Notes: generated by a model not told the origin, from the letters alone. A stretch of DNA of 8,778 nucleotides from CAYPHJ01 sp964410485 (GCA_964410485.1 CAYPHJ010000149.1:1-8778); one strand, 5' to 3'; positions 1-6,163 are shown, counted from the stretch's first letter. Made by a program: numbers and translations.

Positions 1-3
1 GCT

Positions 4-54
4 CATTTTCATTCTCTGCGGGCGAGCGTAAGATCATGAAACACTTCGTGGTGA
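4..54. repeat. R1 dispersed repeat, copy a
   Basis: This 51-nt unit matches the copy at 2275-2325 at 46 of 51 positions by eye. Its first ~40 nt also match the copy at 2012-2053. Each copy begins with attttcatt and has an internal tcatgaaacact block. The pair tttcat (7-12) and atgaaa (36-41) forms a short inverted repeat. It lies outside any gene, beyond the terminator of the substrate-binding protein gene. The repetition is seen directly; the function is unknown. Confidence 0.8.
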
Positions 55-168
55 GTTCTCTGTTTCTGGTTTGGCTGCGCGGTTAAAGTTCTTCTCTCTT
101 TGGTTTACGGGATAACACTCCGAATCTTAATTCCCACGGGTGAGGGGAGACATGGGTGGCTCAAAAGC
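55..168. other. Intergenic stretch with no gene
   Basis: Between repeat R1a and the terminator stem I see no convincing coding sequence, RNA gene or riboswitch. A G-rich patch (gggtgaggggag, about 139-150) was considered as a riboswitch core, but no family fits. Confidence 0.5.
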
Positions 169-210
169 AAAGGAGCCGGACGTTACACACGCCCGGCTCC
201 TTTTTTGTTT
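169..210. terminator. Bidirectional intrinsic terminator
   Basis: A perfect 8-bp G+C-rich stem, ggagccgg (172-179) with ccggctcc (193-200), extends by three A:T pairs to 11 bp around a 13-nt loop. Six T residues follow on the plus strand. The minus strand has an A-rich 5' side and a T-rich 3' side, so it can stop transcripts from either direction. It begins about 25 nt past the minus-strand stop codon of the substrate-binding protein gene, which it most probably terminates. Confidence 0.85.
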
Positions 211-227
211 CGCTGGCCGAGGTTCGG

Positions 228-1700
228 TTAAACCGGGTCATCGGCCGGGATGATTAGCTTCTGGCCGACGAAGATGTAGTTCGGATTTCTGACCGTATCT
301 CGGTTCGCTTCGTAGATCCTCTCCCACTTGGATACCGCGTTGTAGAAACGATCCGCGAGCCTGCTCAGTGTATCGCCGGGTCTGACGATATACTGCTGCG
401 CTTCAGTAACCGGTGTCCTGCTGACTTTCGCCACCGGCTGCGTCGGTTGCGCTCTGTCCCGCTCGGGGAGCGAAGCGAGTTGTCCAGCCACAGGTTTCGC
501 TGTTTCTTCTGCCGCCTCGGCTCTGACCGCCGGCTGGACAGCCGGTTCAGGTTTGGCTGCAGGGAGTGGGGCCGGAACCGGTTCACTCCGCGGTGTCACA
601 GCCGCCACAGCCGGCTCGCTTCGCGGCGTTGCCTTCGCCACAGCGGGCTCGGTACGGGGGGCGGTCTTCACGACCGCCGGTGACTTATATAAACCATCGA
701 TAAAGCCCGACTGGTCCAACTCCTTCAATAATGTGGTGTCTACGAACTGTTCGGGATTGGCTGCCTGCGCGGCCGGATTCTTCGCGCCTAACTCGCGCAA
801 CATGATTTGGATCCCTTTGATGGTCGGGTACGGCTTTTCGGGGACCAAAGCGACGCCGACCGCTTCGTATGCTTCTACGAGAGCGTCCTGGTCATCGGTC
901 TTGAGGTACTTCGCAAGGACGGCCAGGGCTTCCTGGCGGTTCGTCTTCATGTAATGAATACCCTCGACAAAAGCTTTCAATACGTTGCGCACCAGGTCCG
1001 GCTGAGTTTTCAGAAGGTTTTGATTGACCGCAAGGGCAGTGTGCTGGTATTCGAGGCCGAGCATTTGCAAGTCCGCCAAGGTATTGAATCCCATCTTGGT
1101 GGCCTTCGCCGTCAACGGAATCGCAATCATGACGCCTTGAATTCTTCCCGCTTCAAGCGCGCTAAACCGGGCAGGCTGGCTGCCGATTTGAAGAATCGCA
1201 ACATCTTTATCCGGCACCAGACCGTATTTATCCAAGGCATACCGCGTGGCGAAGTCCGAAGAAGCACCGATGCGGCTAACCGCGACGGTTTTACCTTTGA
1301 GTTGGTCGGGCCGGGTGATGTCGCGTGCCACAATGAACTTGTAATCCATGGTGTTGAGGAACCCGGCGATCAGCACGATCCCGGAGCCCTGGAGATTGCT
1401 TTGTATCACTGAACTGCCCGCCACCTGGGCGGCGATCACGTCTCCGGAGACGAGCGTTTGAACGGTCCGGCTCCCGCCCTCGACAAAGATCAACTGGGCA
1501 TCAAGGCCATACTTGCGAAACAATCCAGCTTCGTATGCCATCCATGCGGGTGCCTGGTTGGGGGAGATCGCGCTGTACGCGATCGAAATCTTCCTTAGAG
1601 GCTGCGTGGCTGAGCCATCGGCTGCGCCTGCCGGGCGCGCCAGAAATGCGCTAGCAGCCCACAGGGCAGCCACCAAACAGGTGAATATCTTTTTCATCAT
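228..1700 (-). CDS. ABC-type substrate-binding protein (NMT1/SsuA-like) with C-terminal LysM domain
   Basis: The 490-aa protein starts with a signal peptide (KK, hydrophobic core to ~20, probable cleavage near ARPAGA, 21-26). Residues ~37-345 form a periplasmic binding protein of the NMT1/THI5/SsuA type: ISIAYSAISPNQAPAW, then YEAGLFRKYGLDAQLIFVEGG, the typical start of nitrate/sulfonate/taurine-type receptors. The ligand cannot be read from the sequence. Residues ~345-434 are a Pro/Ala/Glu-rich linker with three 11-residue repeats (PRSEPAVA). A LysM domain follows (~437-485; YIVRPGDTLSRLADRFY and FVGQKLIIP), expected to bind peptidoglycan glycan. Family members usually end after the binding domain, so the extension is unusual. 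A strong AAGGGAGGAG ribosome site lies 6-7 nt before the first of two adjacent ATG codons. No permease or ATPase gene is visible; the gene seems monocistronic and ends just before a terminator. Confidence 0.92.
   Translation of the reverse strand: MMKKIFTCLVAALWAASAFLARPAGAADGSATQPLRKISIAYSAISPNQAPAWMAYEAGLFRKYGLDAQLIFVEGGSRTVQTLVSGDVIAAQVAGSSVIQSNLQGSGIVLIAGFLNTMDYKFIVARDITRPDQLKGKTVAVSRIGASSDFATRYALDKYGLVPDKDVAILQIGSQPARFSALEAGRIQGVMIAIPLTAKATKMGFNTLADLQMLGLEYQHTALAVNQNLLKTQPDLVRNVLKAFVEGIHYMKTNRQEALAVLAKYLKTDDQDALVEAYEAVGVALVPEKPYPTIKGIQIMLRELGAKNPAAQAANPEQFVDTTLLKELDQSGFIDGLYKSPAVVKTAPRTEPAVAKATPRSEPAVAAVTPRSEPVPAPLPAAKPEPAVQPAVRAEAAEETAKPVAGQLASLPERDRAQPTQPVAKVSRTPVTEAQQYIVRPGDTLSRLADRFYNAVSKWERIYEANRDTVRNPNYIFVGQKLIIPADDPV
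580..678 (-). repeat. Three tandem 33-bp units in the linker
   Basis: Units 580-612, 613-645 and 646-678 each encode 11 residues of the form EPAVAxxTPRS in the linker between binding domain and LysM domain. They diverge at the DNA level but stay in frame. Such units can change copy number and so the linker length. Confidence 0.8.
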
Positions 1701-1785
1701 TTATTTCTCCTCCCTTTACGTCTTTAAGCACGAACTTAGAGCTTGTCTCCCGCAAAGCCGAACCAAAGTAAACCAGACATCTTAC

Positions 1786-1859
1786 CACGAAGGTCACGAA
1801 GAGCACGAAGGAAGACACAATTTTTCGAAACTCCTTGTCCGAACTTCGTGACCTTCGTG
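1786..1859. repeat. CACGAAGG-type inverted repeat, copy 1
   Basis: cacgaaggtcacgaag (1786-1801) is the exact reverse complement of cttcgtgaccttcgtg (1844-1859), giving 16-bp arms around a 42-nt spacer. Within the spacer, aagga (1808-1812) and tcctt (1832-1836) can pair as well. A related element lies at 2412-2470. It sits upstream of the substrate-binding protein gene; no function is shown. Confidence 0.85.
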
Positions 1860-1861
1860 CG

Positions 1862-1878
1862 CTCCTATGAAAATTGAA
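1862..1878. repeat. CTCCTATGAAAA box, copy 1
   Basis: ctcctatgaaaattgaa recurs as ctcctatgaaaata at 8584-8597 and as ctcttatgaaaaattgaa at 8737-8754. Here and at 8584 the box is followed by the same palindrome and then by an R1-type sequence, which suggests one composite repeat. Confidence 0.6.
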
Positions 1879-1907
1879 CTTATGCAAAACTCAGTCACCC
1901 GAAAAGA

Positions 1908-1962
1908 AAATCCCCCGGTCCTGCGGCCCGCCCCCTTTGCAAAGGGGGCTATTGGGGGATTT
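1908..1962. repeat. Palindromic repeat P, copy 1
   Basis: The outer arms aaatccccc (1908-1916) and gggggattt (1954-1962) are exact reverse complements. They enclose a perfect 20-bp palindrome, gccccctttgcaaagggggc (1930-1949). A nearly identical copy with the same orientation lies at 8612-8667. The form suggests a REP/MITE-like dispersed palindrome; it could also act as a weak bidirectional terminator. Confidence 0.88.
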
Positions 1963-2011
1963 AATCAGCGCTTGTTCTATCCTGCCGCCGTCGTTCTGTG
2001 CCTGAGACTTT

Positions 2012-2053
2012 ATTTTCATTCTCTGCGGGCGTGCGCAAGCTCATGAAACACTC
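2012..2053. repeat. R1 dispersed repeat, copy b
   Basis: The first 20 nt (attttcattctctgcgggcg) are identical to positions 5-24, and tcatgaaacact is shared further on. After that the sequence departs from copies a and c. It has the same orientation as both. Confidence 0.8.
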
Positions 2054-2130
2054 CTTCGAAAATCGGGGTGGAGAGGGAGTGAAGGGACAGCGGCCCAGAG
2101 CGGTCACCCGCGTATGCTCCGCGGTGCCGT

Positions 2131-2222
2131 ACCCCCTCGATACGCGATCTCGGAAGATCGCTACTCGGGGACACGGCATCCCCTTCCGATTCCCCGAGTA
2201 GCGCGAAGCGCGTAGCGAGGGG
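2131..2222. repeat. Two adjacent imperfect hairpins
   Basis: Hairpin one has gcgatct (2144-2150) pairing with agatcgc (2155-2161), extended outward by partly matching ccctcg and cggg arms. Hairpin two has gcgc (2201-2204) pairing with gcgc (2208-2211) around gaa, with outer arms ccccgagta and gtagcgagggg that match imperfectly. Both carry similar cccctcg/cgagtag-type sequences, so they look like two copies of one palindrome. They lie between R1b and R1c. Confidence 0.5.
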
Positions 2223-2274
2223 CAGAGAATGCCGAACCTTCTCGATATAGGCATTGGGGGTGATGGGCTGCCTC

Positions 2275-2325
2275 CATTTTCATTCCCTGTCGGCGACCGT
2301 AAGATCATGAAACACTTCATGGTGA
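2275..2325. repeat. R1 dispersed repeat, copy c
   Basis: This 51-nt copy is nearly the same as positions 4-54 (46 of 51 by eye), including the identical run cgtaagatcatgaaacactt. It lies 263 nt after copy b in the same orientation, so the two bound a segment with two hairpins. Confidence 0.85.
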
Positions 2326-2411
2326 AAAAATAATTTCTCGTTGGTTCAGCAGCTTAGACTCGTTGCACCGGAAAATTTGCGCAAGCGCCGAAAATTCCGA
2401 AGCATAGTAGT

Positions 2412-2470
2412 ACGAAGAGCACGAAGTAAAGAAATTTGAGATTAAGGTCCGACACCTTCGTGTCCTTCGT
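2412..2470. repeat. CACGAAG-type inverted repeat, copy 2
   Basis: acgaagagcacgaag (2412-2426) pairs with cttcgtgtccttcgt (2456-2470), with two mismatches over 15 nt. A further gagcttcgtgg unit follows at 2471-2481. Arm sequence and spacing match the element at 1786-1859, so these are two members of one family about 600 bp apart. Confidence 0.7.
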
Positions 2471-2594
2471 GAGCTTCGTGGTGCGACGCTACTCAGTTTG
2501 ATCCAGCGGAATCGATGTTCAGCCATCTCCGCAGGCTTCGAAAAATAGTTTCTGCGCTCCTCGCGGTTGTCTGTCGCATTCTCGATCTGCGTTA

Positions 2595-3380
2595 TTATTC
2601 CCGATTCAGTCGGGCCATCGCCGCTTTGAGACTCGCTCTCATCCGCTCGAGGGACCGTGCCAGCTCACCGACTTCATCGTTGGATTGAATGGTAACCGGC
2701 TTATCCAGGTGCCCTCGGCTGATTTCGTCTGCGATCGCTTTCAAGTCGAGAATAGGGCGGGTTGCATTGCTCGCGATGAAAACAGAGGCGGCGATCCCGG
2801 CCACCAGGCAAAGCGCTATCAACCCGATAACATACAGCACCGTGCCATGGATATCCTGGCGCACTCGGTCGGCAGGAAGCCCGACGTGCACGGTCCCAAG
2901 CTGGCCGTCTAGTAGCGGCACTTGGGTTTCGTAGATGGAATTGCCCCGCAGCCTGGTTACACGTGAGATGATCGCGCGCCGATCGTTACTGGCGGCCGGA
3001 TTTTTTAGCTCGGCCGGGAACGGCTGGAGGCTGCTGACAAGAAGCCCTCCCTTTGGGTCGAGGATGAAGGCGTAAGCAACCTCATCCAAGCGGCCGTATT
3101 TGGCGGCCAGCGCGTCAAGCTCGAGAGCACTTTTTCGTGCTACCAAGCCTGCGGCGGCATCACTCAAATTGGTGGCGATGGCAGTAGCGCGCAAATCTAC
3201 CTGACGCTGAAGGGCGTTTCCCATGAGCTGATAGACGATAGCGCTCACCAGGATTCCCAGGGTTACGATCAACGCGCTGACTGTAGTGGCAAGCTTCCAT
3301 TTTAAGCCGCCGGTCCGCATCGTCAAGCCCCCGGCACCGACGATCTTTGAACTTTGTAGTGACAGTGTGTCCTGAGCCAT
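2595..3380 (-). CDS. Two-TM sensor protein ending in a HAMP domain
   Basis: The 261-aa protein has TM1 at about 31-52, an extracytoplasmic region of ~125 residues, TM2 at about 180-203 and a HAMP domain at about 204-256 (ATRPILDLKAIADEISRGHL, then NDEVGELARSLERMRASL). The outer region resembles a small Cache/PAS-like sensor (YAFILDPKGGLLVSS, 103-117). Chemoreceptors and histidine kinases continue after HAMP; this one stops about five residues later at tandem TAA TAA codons, so it has no output domain of its own. I chose the ATG at 3380 because AAAGGGAG at 3388-3395 sits 7 nt upstream; ATG 3386 is only 1 nt from it, and a longer frame to 3458 begins in repeat sequence. It probably relays a periplasmic signal to a partner such as the DUF4388 protein encoded upstream (inference). 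Confidence 0.85.
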   Translation of the reverse strand: MAQDTLSLQSSKIVGAGGLTMRTGGLKWKLATTVSALIVTLGILVSAIVYQLMGNALQRQVDLRATAIATNLSDAAAGLVARKSALELDALAAKYGRLDEVAYAFILDPKGGLLVSSLQPFPAELKNPAASNDRRAIISRVTRLRGNSIYETQVPLLDGQLGTVHVGLPADRVRQDIHGTVLYVIGLIALCLVAGIAASVFIASNATRPILDLKAIADEISRGHLDKPVTIQSNDEVGELARSLERMRASLKAAMARLNRE

Positions 3381-3387
3381 GATCATG

Positions 3388-3395
3388 CTCCCTTT
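3388..3395 (-). promoter_or_regulatory. Ribosome binding site setting the HAMP protein start
   Basis: AAAGGGAG on the minus strand lies 7 nt before the ATG at 3380 and 1 nt before the ATG at 3386. The spacing favours the downstream start. Confidence 0.7.
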
Positions 3396-3414
3396 AGCAC
3401 GTGCCCCCGCGCGC

Positions 3415-3455
3415 GGTTCCGAGTTTCGAGTCTCAAGTTCCAGGTTCCCAACCTG
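3415..3455. repeat. Degenerate ggttcc/gagtttcgag text-like repeat
   Basis: Runs of ggttcc, gagtttcgag, tctcaagttcc and aggttccc form an imperfect ~10-nt repeat in the 150-nt gap between the DUF4388 and HAMP genes. The upstream extension of the HAMP frame (NLELETRNSEP) is this repeat translated, which supports the later start. Confidence 0.6.
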
Positions 3456-3513
3456 CACCCAAAAATCGCGAAGTCGGATCTGCGATAGAGCAAAGCGAGC
3501 TATACGCTATAAG

Positions 3514-3530
3514 CGGCATTTGTTTTGCCG
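3514..3530 (-). other. Small hairpin after the DUF4388 gene
   Basis: A 5-bp stem, cggca (3514-3518) with tgccg (3526-3530), has a 7-nt loop and lies 3 nt past the DUF4388 stop codon. It has no T-run on the minus strand, so it is at best a weak attenuator or processing site before the HAMP gene. Confidence 0.3.
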
Positions 3531-3532
3531 AG

Positions 3533-4327
3533 CTAGAATCGTTTGAAGTTGGCGAGTTCTTGCAGCGCGGCTTCTTCAAACCTCGCCCTTTGCTTGCCGT
3601 CGGAGATCTCTTTACCAAGCAAACCGACCAACTCATCGAGCCGGGATTCAGGAAAACTCTCCTGCTTTTCACCGAGCGCTTCGATCTGGTCCTGCAGCAC
3701 CAGAGGGGCCATCGGTCCCATGATGTCCATGAGCACGTGAGTTACGCGATTGAAGAGAGCAGGGGGGACAACCGCCGCCGGAGGTTTAGTGGCCGGAGTA
3801 ACGACTTCCACCAGCCCTGCTTTATGCAGGTTGAAAATGACCTTGGCCGTGTACGCATATGGAATTCGTAGGAGTTCGGCGATCTCGTGTACGGTGCGCA
3901 TGCCGTCGATTTTCGTCAAGACATGCCAGCCCACCTGCGGGATCGTGATGGGACCGCTGCGGTCTTCAGCCAGATCGGCGAGTTGAAAAACCGTTTTTCC
4001 CGATGGAATCACGTCGAGGATGGTTTCCCATTCGCGGCTCATCGCCTTGACTTCGTCGAGGATTTCAGCGGAAGTCTTCCTTATCGTGGTCCCCGGAGGA
4101 GTGCCGTTAGGAAGCAAGCTAAAAGCACCTTCCCCCCAGGTCACGGGGTAGAGCAGCGCCTTCTCCCCGTCGCCAATCGGGCAGGTTGCGTGCACAATGT
4201 TTCCTTCGACGAGATAGACTTCTACCGTCTCTTTGCCGCGAGACAGTTTTAGCACGCCGGATTTTTTTGCTTCGGTCGCCAACAGCAGTATATCATTAAG
4301 GCTTATTTGCGAAAGATTGCCTTGCAT
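3533..4327 (-). CDS. DUF4388 (PatA-N-type) signalling protein with winged-helix-like and C-terminal helical domains
   Basis: The 264-aa soluble protein has no signal peptide. Residues 1-~95 are a DUF4388 domain: QGNLSQISLNDILLLATEAK, then SGVLKLSRGKETVEVYLVEG and NIVHATCPIGDGEKALLYPV. Residues ~130-176 look like a winged helix (IDGMRTVHEIAELLRIPYAY, then VIFNLHKAGLVEVV). A Pro/Ala linker (178-189) leads to a helical region (190-258) with LMDIMGPMAPLV and LVGLLGKEISDG. That region resembles the short IGPxA-type tail domain of some bacterial Ser/Thr kinases and DUF4388 proteins (DUF8082, from memory). DUF4388 proteins are usually adaptors in gliding, chemosensory or small-GTPase signalling; no enzyme motif is present. 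AAGGGG lies 8 nt before the ATG, and the gene starts 26 nt after the small coiled-coil gene. Confidence 0.85.
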   Translation of the reverse strand: MQGNLSQISLNDILLLATEAKKSGVLKLSRGKETVEVYLVEGNIVHATCPIGDGEKALLYPVTWGEGAFSLLPNGTPPGTTIRKTSAEILDEVKAMSREWETILDVIPSGKTVFQLADLAEDRSGPITIPQVGWHVLTKIDGMRTVHEIAELLRIPYAYTAKVIFNLHKAGLVEVVTPATKPPAAVVPPALFNRVTHVLMDIMGPMAPLVLQDQIEALGEKQESFPESRLDELVGLLGKEISDGKQRARFEEAALQELANFKRF

Positions 4328-4353
4328 CGTTTTTGCCCCTTAGTGGCGGCCGT

Positions 4354-4680
4354 TTAACGCTCCTCGAGCGGACGCCGAAAGTTATTCGCGCCCTGAAGCC
4401 TTTTTAGGTGCTCGTTCACGTCGTCCTGACCGTTGAAGGTCATTTTGAGTGTCTTGATGACTGCAAGGCTTTTGCTAATGCTGACCATTTGCTCCAGGGT
4501 TGACTTTATTTGCGTCTGAAGCAGATCCACCTCCTCTGTCGAGATCGTTTGCAACTGCGTTTGCAGTTCGTCGTACAACCGCGTAATGCTGTCGATCTGC
4601 CCGAGAGATTCGGTCTTTTGCGTAATCTCTTCGTATAGCCGAGAGATATCTTCTGTCAGATTCTGCAGGTCATGTTTCAT
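4354..4680 (-). CDS. Small coiled-coil protein, function unknown
   Basis: This 108-aa, acidic, almost wholly helical protein has no signal peptide or membrane segment. Heptad-like spacing of I/L/V runs from ~5 to ~80. An internal duplication is visible: ISRLYEEI (12-19) and ITRLYDEL (32-39), 20 residues apart. Residues 43-79 align without gaps to residues 74-110 of the upstream membrane coiled-coil protein, with weak similarity. I placed the start at 4680, 22 nt after the upstream stop, with AGAGGG about 12 nt before the ATG. A start at 4752 would overlap the upstream gene by 50 nt and begin with a basic stretch (RLKRRLLSKK) unlike the rest. I recognise no family; a structural partner for its neighbours is inferred from context. 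Confidence 0.75.
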   Translation of the reverse strand: MKHDLQNLTEDISRLYEEITQKTESLGQIDSITRLYDELQTQLQTISTEEVDLLQTQIKSTLEQMVSISKSLAVIKTLKMTFNGQDDVNEHLKRLQGANNFRRPLEER

Positions 4681-4702
4681 CGGTGTGCCCAACCCTCTTT
4701 CG

Positions 4703-6163
4703 TTAGTTTTTTTGCTGAGTAGACGTCTTTTCAGTCGGCAAATTGGATTCACTGGAGGTGGCGGATGCCGGGCCTTTATCCCCGCTGGGATTTACAGTCA
4801 ATGGCTCTTGCTGTCGAGCCGGGGGCGTGTGGGGCGGGGGTGTGGAACTGAAGAAGAAATAAAACACAAAGAACAACACGCCCAACAAGGCGAATGCAGC
4901 GATGACCCCTTTTTTGAGATTGATGTGACCAGGATGAGAATATAAATCGTACTGCCCGTAATCTTTGATGATTTGCTTGAGCTGGCGGTCGATCTCGGCT
5001 TCTTTTTTGTTGACTGGCAAATTGCTTTTTCGAGCGCCGTGAGCAGCATTCATGTGCGCGGCGGAGGCTGCCGGTTGACGCTTTGGCTTGTTCTCGGTGA
5101 CTTCCGGTTCCAGCACCGCTGGAAGATTCGGCGAGACGGCAAACTCACCGTAATTCTTGATCAGATCGTCAAGGAGGCGCTGATCAAAATCCGGTTGACG
5201 GGTTCCGGCACTCGTGGAGGTCTCGGGGACCGCAATTATCGGCGCACCATCATCGGCCGCTCTCGTCTGAGCGATCCGTTCACGAGTAAATTCAAATTCA
5301 TCGGACGGCAATTCATCTTGGCGCGGAAATTCCGGACCGGCGGTGCCTTGCATGGGAGTTTCAGCTTTGGAAACAGCAGCGGTATCGCGGCTGTCCTGTT
5401 CCGGAACTTCTTGGGGTGCGGTGATCTGTTTGACACCCGCATTTTCGGGCTGGATGAAGTCGAGTAGCTTTCCTGTCGGGTCCTTCTGTTTGCTTGATCT
5501 TGCTTCCGCTGGCGCTATTGACGGCCCGGCGAAATCGTTGCGAGCCTTCATGGTGTGCGCCGGAGTTTCGGCTCGTTTGTGGTCGGTCGTCGCCCGTACT
5601 GGAGCTCTCTCCGACGGCGCTTTGTTAGCCGCGGCTGGAATGTTTTTGTGCGCATCGACAGGGGGAGTTTTCGCCTTGTCTCGCGTTGTCTTGACCGGGC
5701 GTGGAAACGGGATAAGTTTGCTTGAAACAGCGAGTAGTTGCTGCAGGTGAAGCGGTTTGCTTTCAAGTTCAAGGGAACTCAAGCTCGGCACGGGCGCCTG
5801 CTCGATAGCGCGGTCGGCCTCGGCTATCTTTTGTTTCAAATTCGAAAGGGCAGTGACAGCGTTCTGCAAATCAATCAACTGGTCCTTCAGGGTGTCGGCC
5901 TTACGTTCCGTTTCGATGATTTCATCGAGACTCAGGCCATCGAGTCGTTGCTGCAGTGATTCGATGGAGTTCACGAATTTGTCGATTGATGCCATGCTTG
6001 GCTTCGAAATAGCCGCCTGTGGCTGTTCTTCTTTTTGCGCAGATAGCACGCCAATCAGTTCCTTTTTATCCACAAAAGCCAGTGTGCGGGGCACGTTGGC
6101 GTTTAAAAGCAAAATGGCTGCCATCTGGGTATGGGAGTAAAATATTCGTGGTTTCAGCAACAT
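4703..6163 (-). CDS. Large coiled-coil protein with one C-terminal membrane segment, function unknown
   Basis: The protein has up to 486 aa. Residues ~58-118 are predicted coiled coil (SIDKFVNSIESLQQRLDGL onward). Residues ~150-385 are a Pro/Ala/Lys/Glu-rich, probably disordered region. One membrane segment (420-438, VIAAFALLGVLFFVFYFFF) precedes a ~48-residue polar tail, so the bulk is probably cytoplasmic with the tail outside. Two copies of a helical motif flank the distal linker: RLLDDLIKNYGEF (329-341) and RQLKQIIKDYGQY (393-405), the second just before the membrane segment. The start is uncertain: ATG 6163 has only a distant GAGGA, ATG 6124 and ATG 5995 (MASIDKF, at the coiled coil) have no clear ribosome site. 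It is the first gene of the cluster, divergent from the metallophosphoesterase. A membrane scaffold role is inferred; no family is recognised. Confidence 0.8.
   Translation of the reverse strand: MLLKPRIFYSHTQMAAILLLNANVPRTLAFVDKKELIGVLSAQKEEQPQAAISKPSMASIDKFVNSIESLQQRLDGLSLDEIIETERKADTLKDQLIDLQNAVTALSNLKQKIAEADRAIEQAPVPSLSSLELESKPLHLQQLLAVSSKLIPFPRPVKTTRDKAKTPPVDAHKNIPAAANKAPSERAPVRATTDHKRAETPAHTMKARNDFAGPSIAPAEARSSKQKDPTGKLLDFIQPENAGVKQITAPQEVPEQDSRDTAAVSKAETPMQGTAGPEFPRQDELPSDEFEFTRERIAQTRAADDGAPIIAVPETSTSAGTRQPDFDQRLLDDLIKNYGEFAVSPNLPAVLEPEVTENKPKRQPAASAAHMNAAHGARKSNLPVNKKEAEIDRQLKQIIKDYGQYDLYSHPGHINLKKGVIAAFALLGVLFFVFYFFFSSTPPPHTPPARQQEPLTVNPSGDKGPASATSSESNLPTEKTSTQQKN

Larger units (their letters stand above)
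1701..2594. other. Non-coding repeat-rich region
   Basis: No credible gene lies in these ~890 bases. The open frames are short and built from repeats: the frames over 1780-1860 give HEGHEEHEG-type peptides, a well-known sign of non-coding CACGAAGG repeats. The region holds two CACGAAG inverted repeats, one palindrome bounded by aaatccccc/gggggattt, two R1 copies and two imperfect hairpins, listed separately. Confidence 0.75.

Noticed and set aside
100..210. Possible riboswitch or small RNA before the terminator
   Set aside because: The G-rich patch and hairpin do not match any riboswitch core I know, and the terminator is fully explained by the minus-strand receptor gene.
1651..1887. Minus and plus open frames giving HEGHEEHEG-type peptides
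   Set aside because: These are known artefacts of CACGAAGG repeats and overlap the start region of the receptor gene.
1961..2320. 119-aa open frame on the minus strand
   Set aside because: It is built from R1b, R1c and hairpin sequence; its KCFMILRSP and KECFMSLRTP similarity is the DNA repeat translated, and it has no ribosome site.
1786..2470. CRISPR array
   Set aside because: There are only two inverted elements, with no regular direct repeats, spacers or cas genes.
3381..3458. Upstream extension of the HAMP protein to 3458
   Set aside because: It translates a degenerate repeat, whereas a good ribosome site precedes the ATG at 3380.
3543..4252. Plus-strand open frames over the DUF4388 gene
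   Set aside because: They are shadows of the minus-strand gene, which has clear domains and a good ribosome site.
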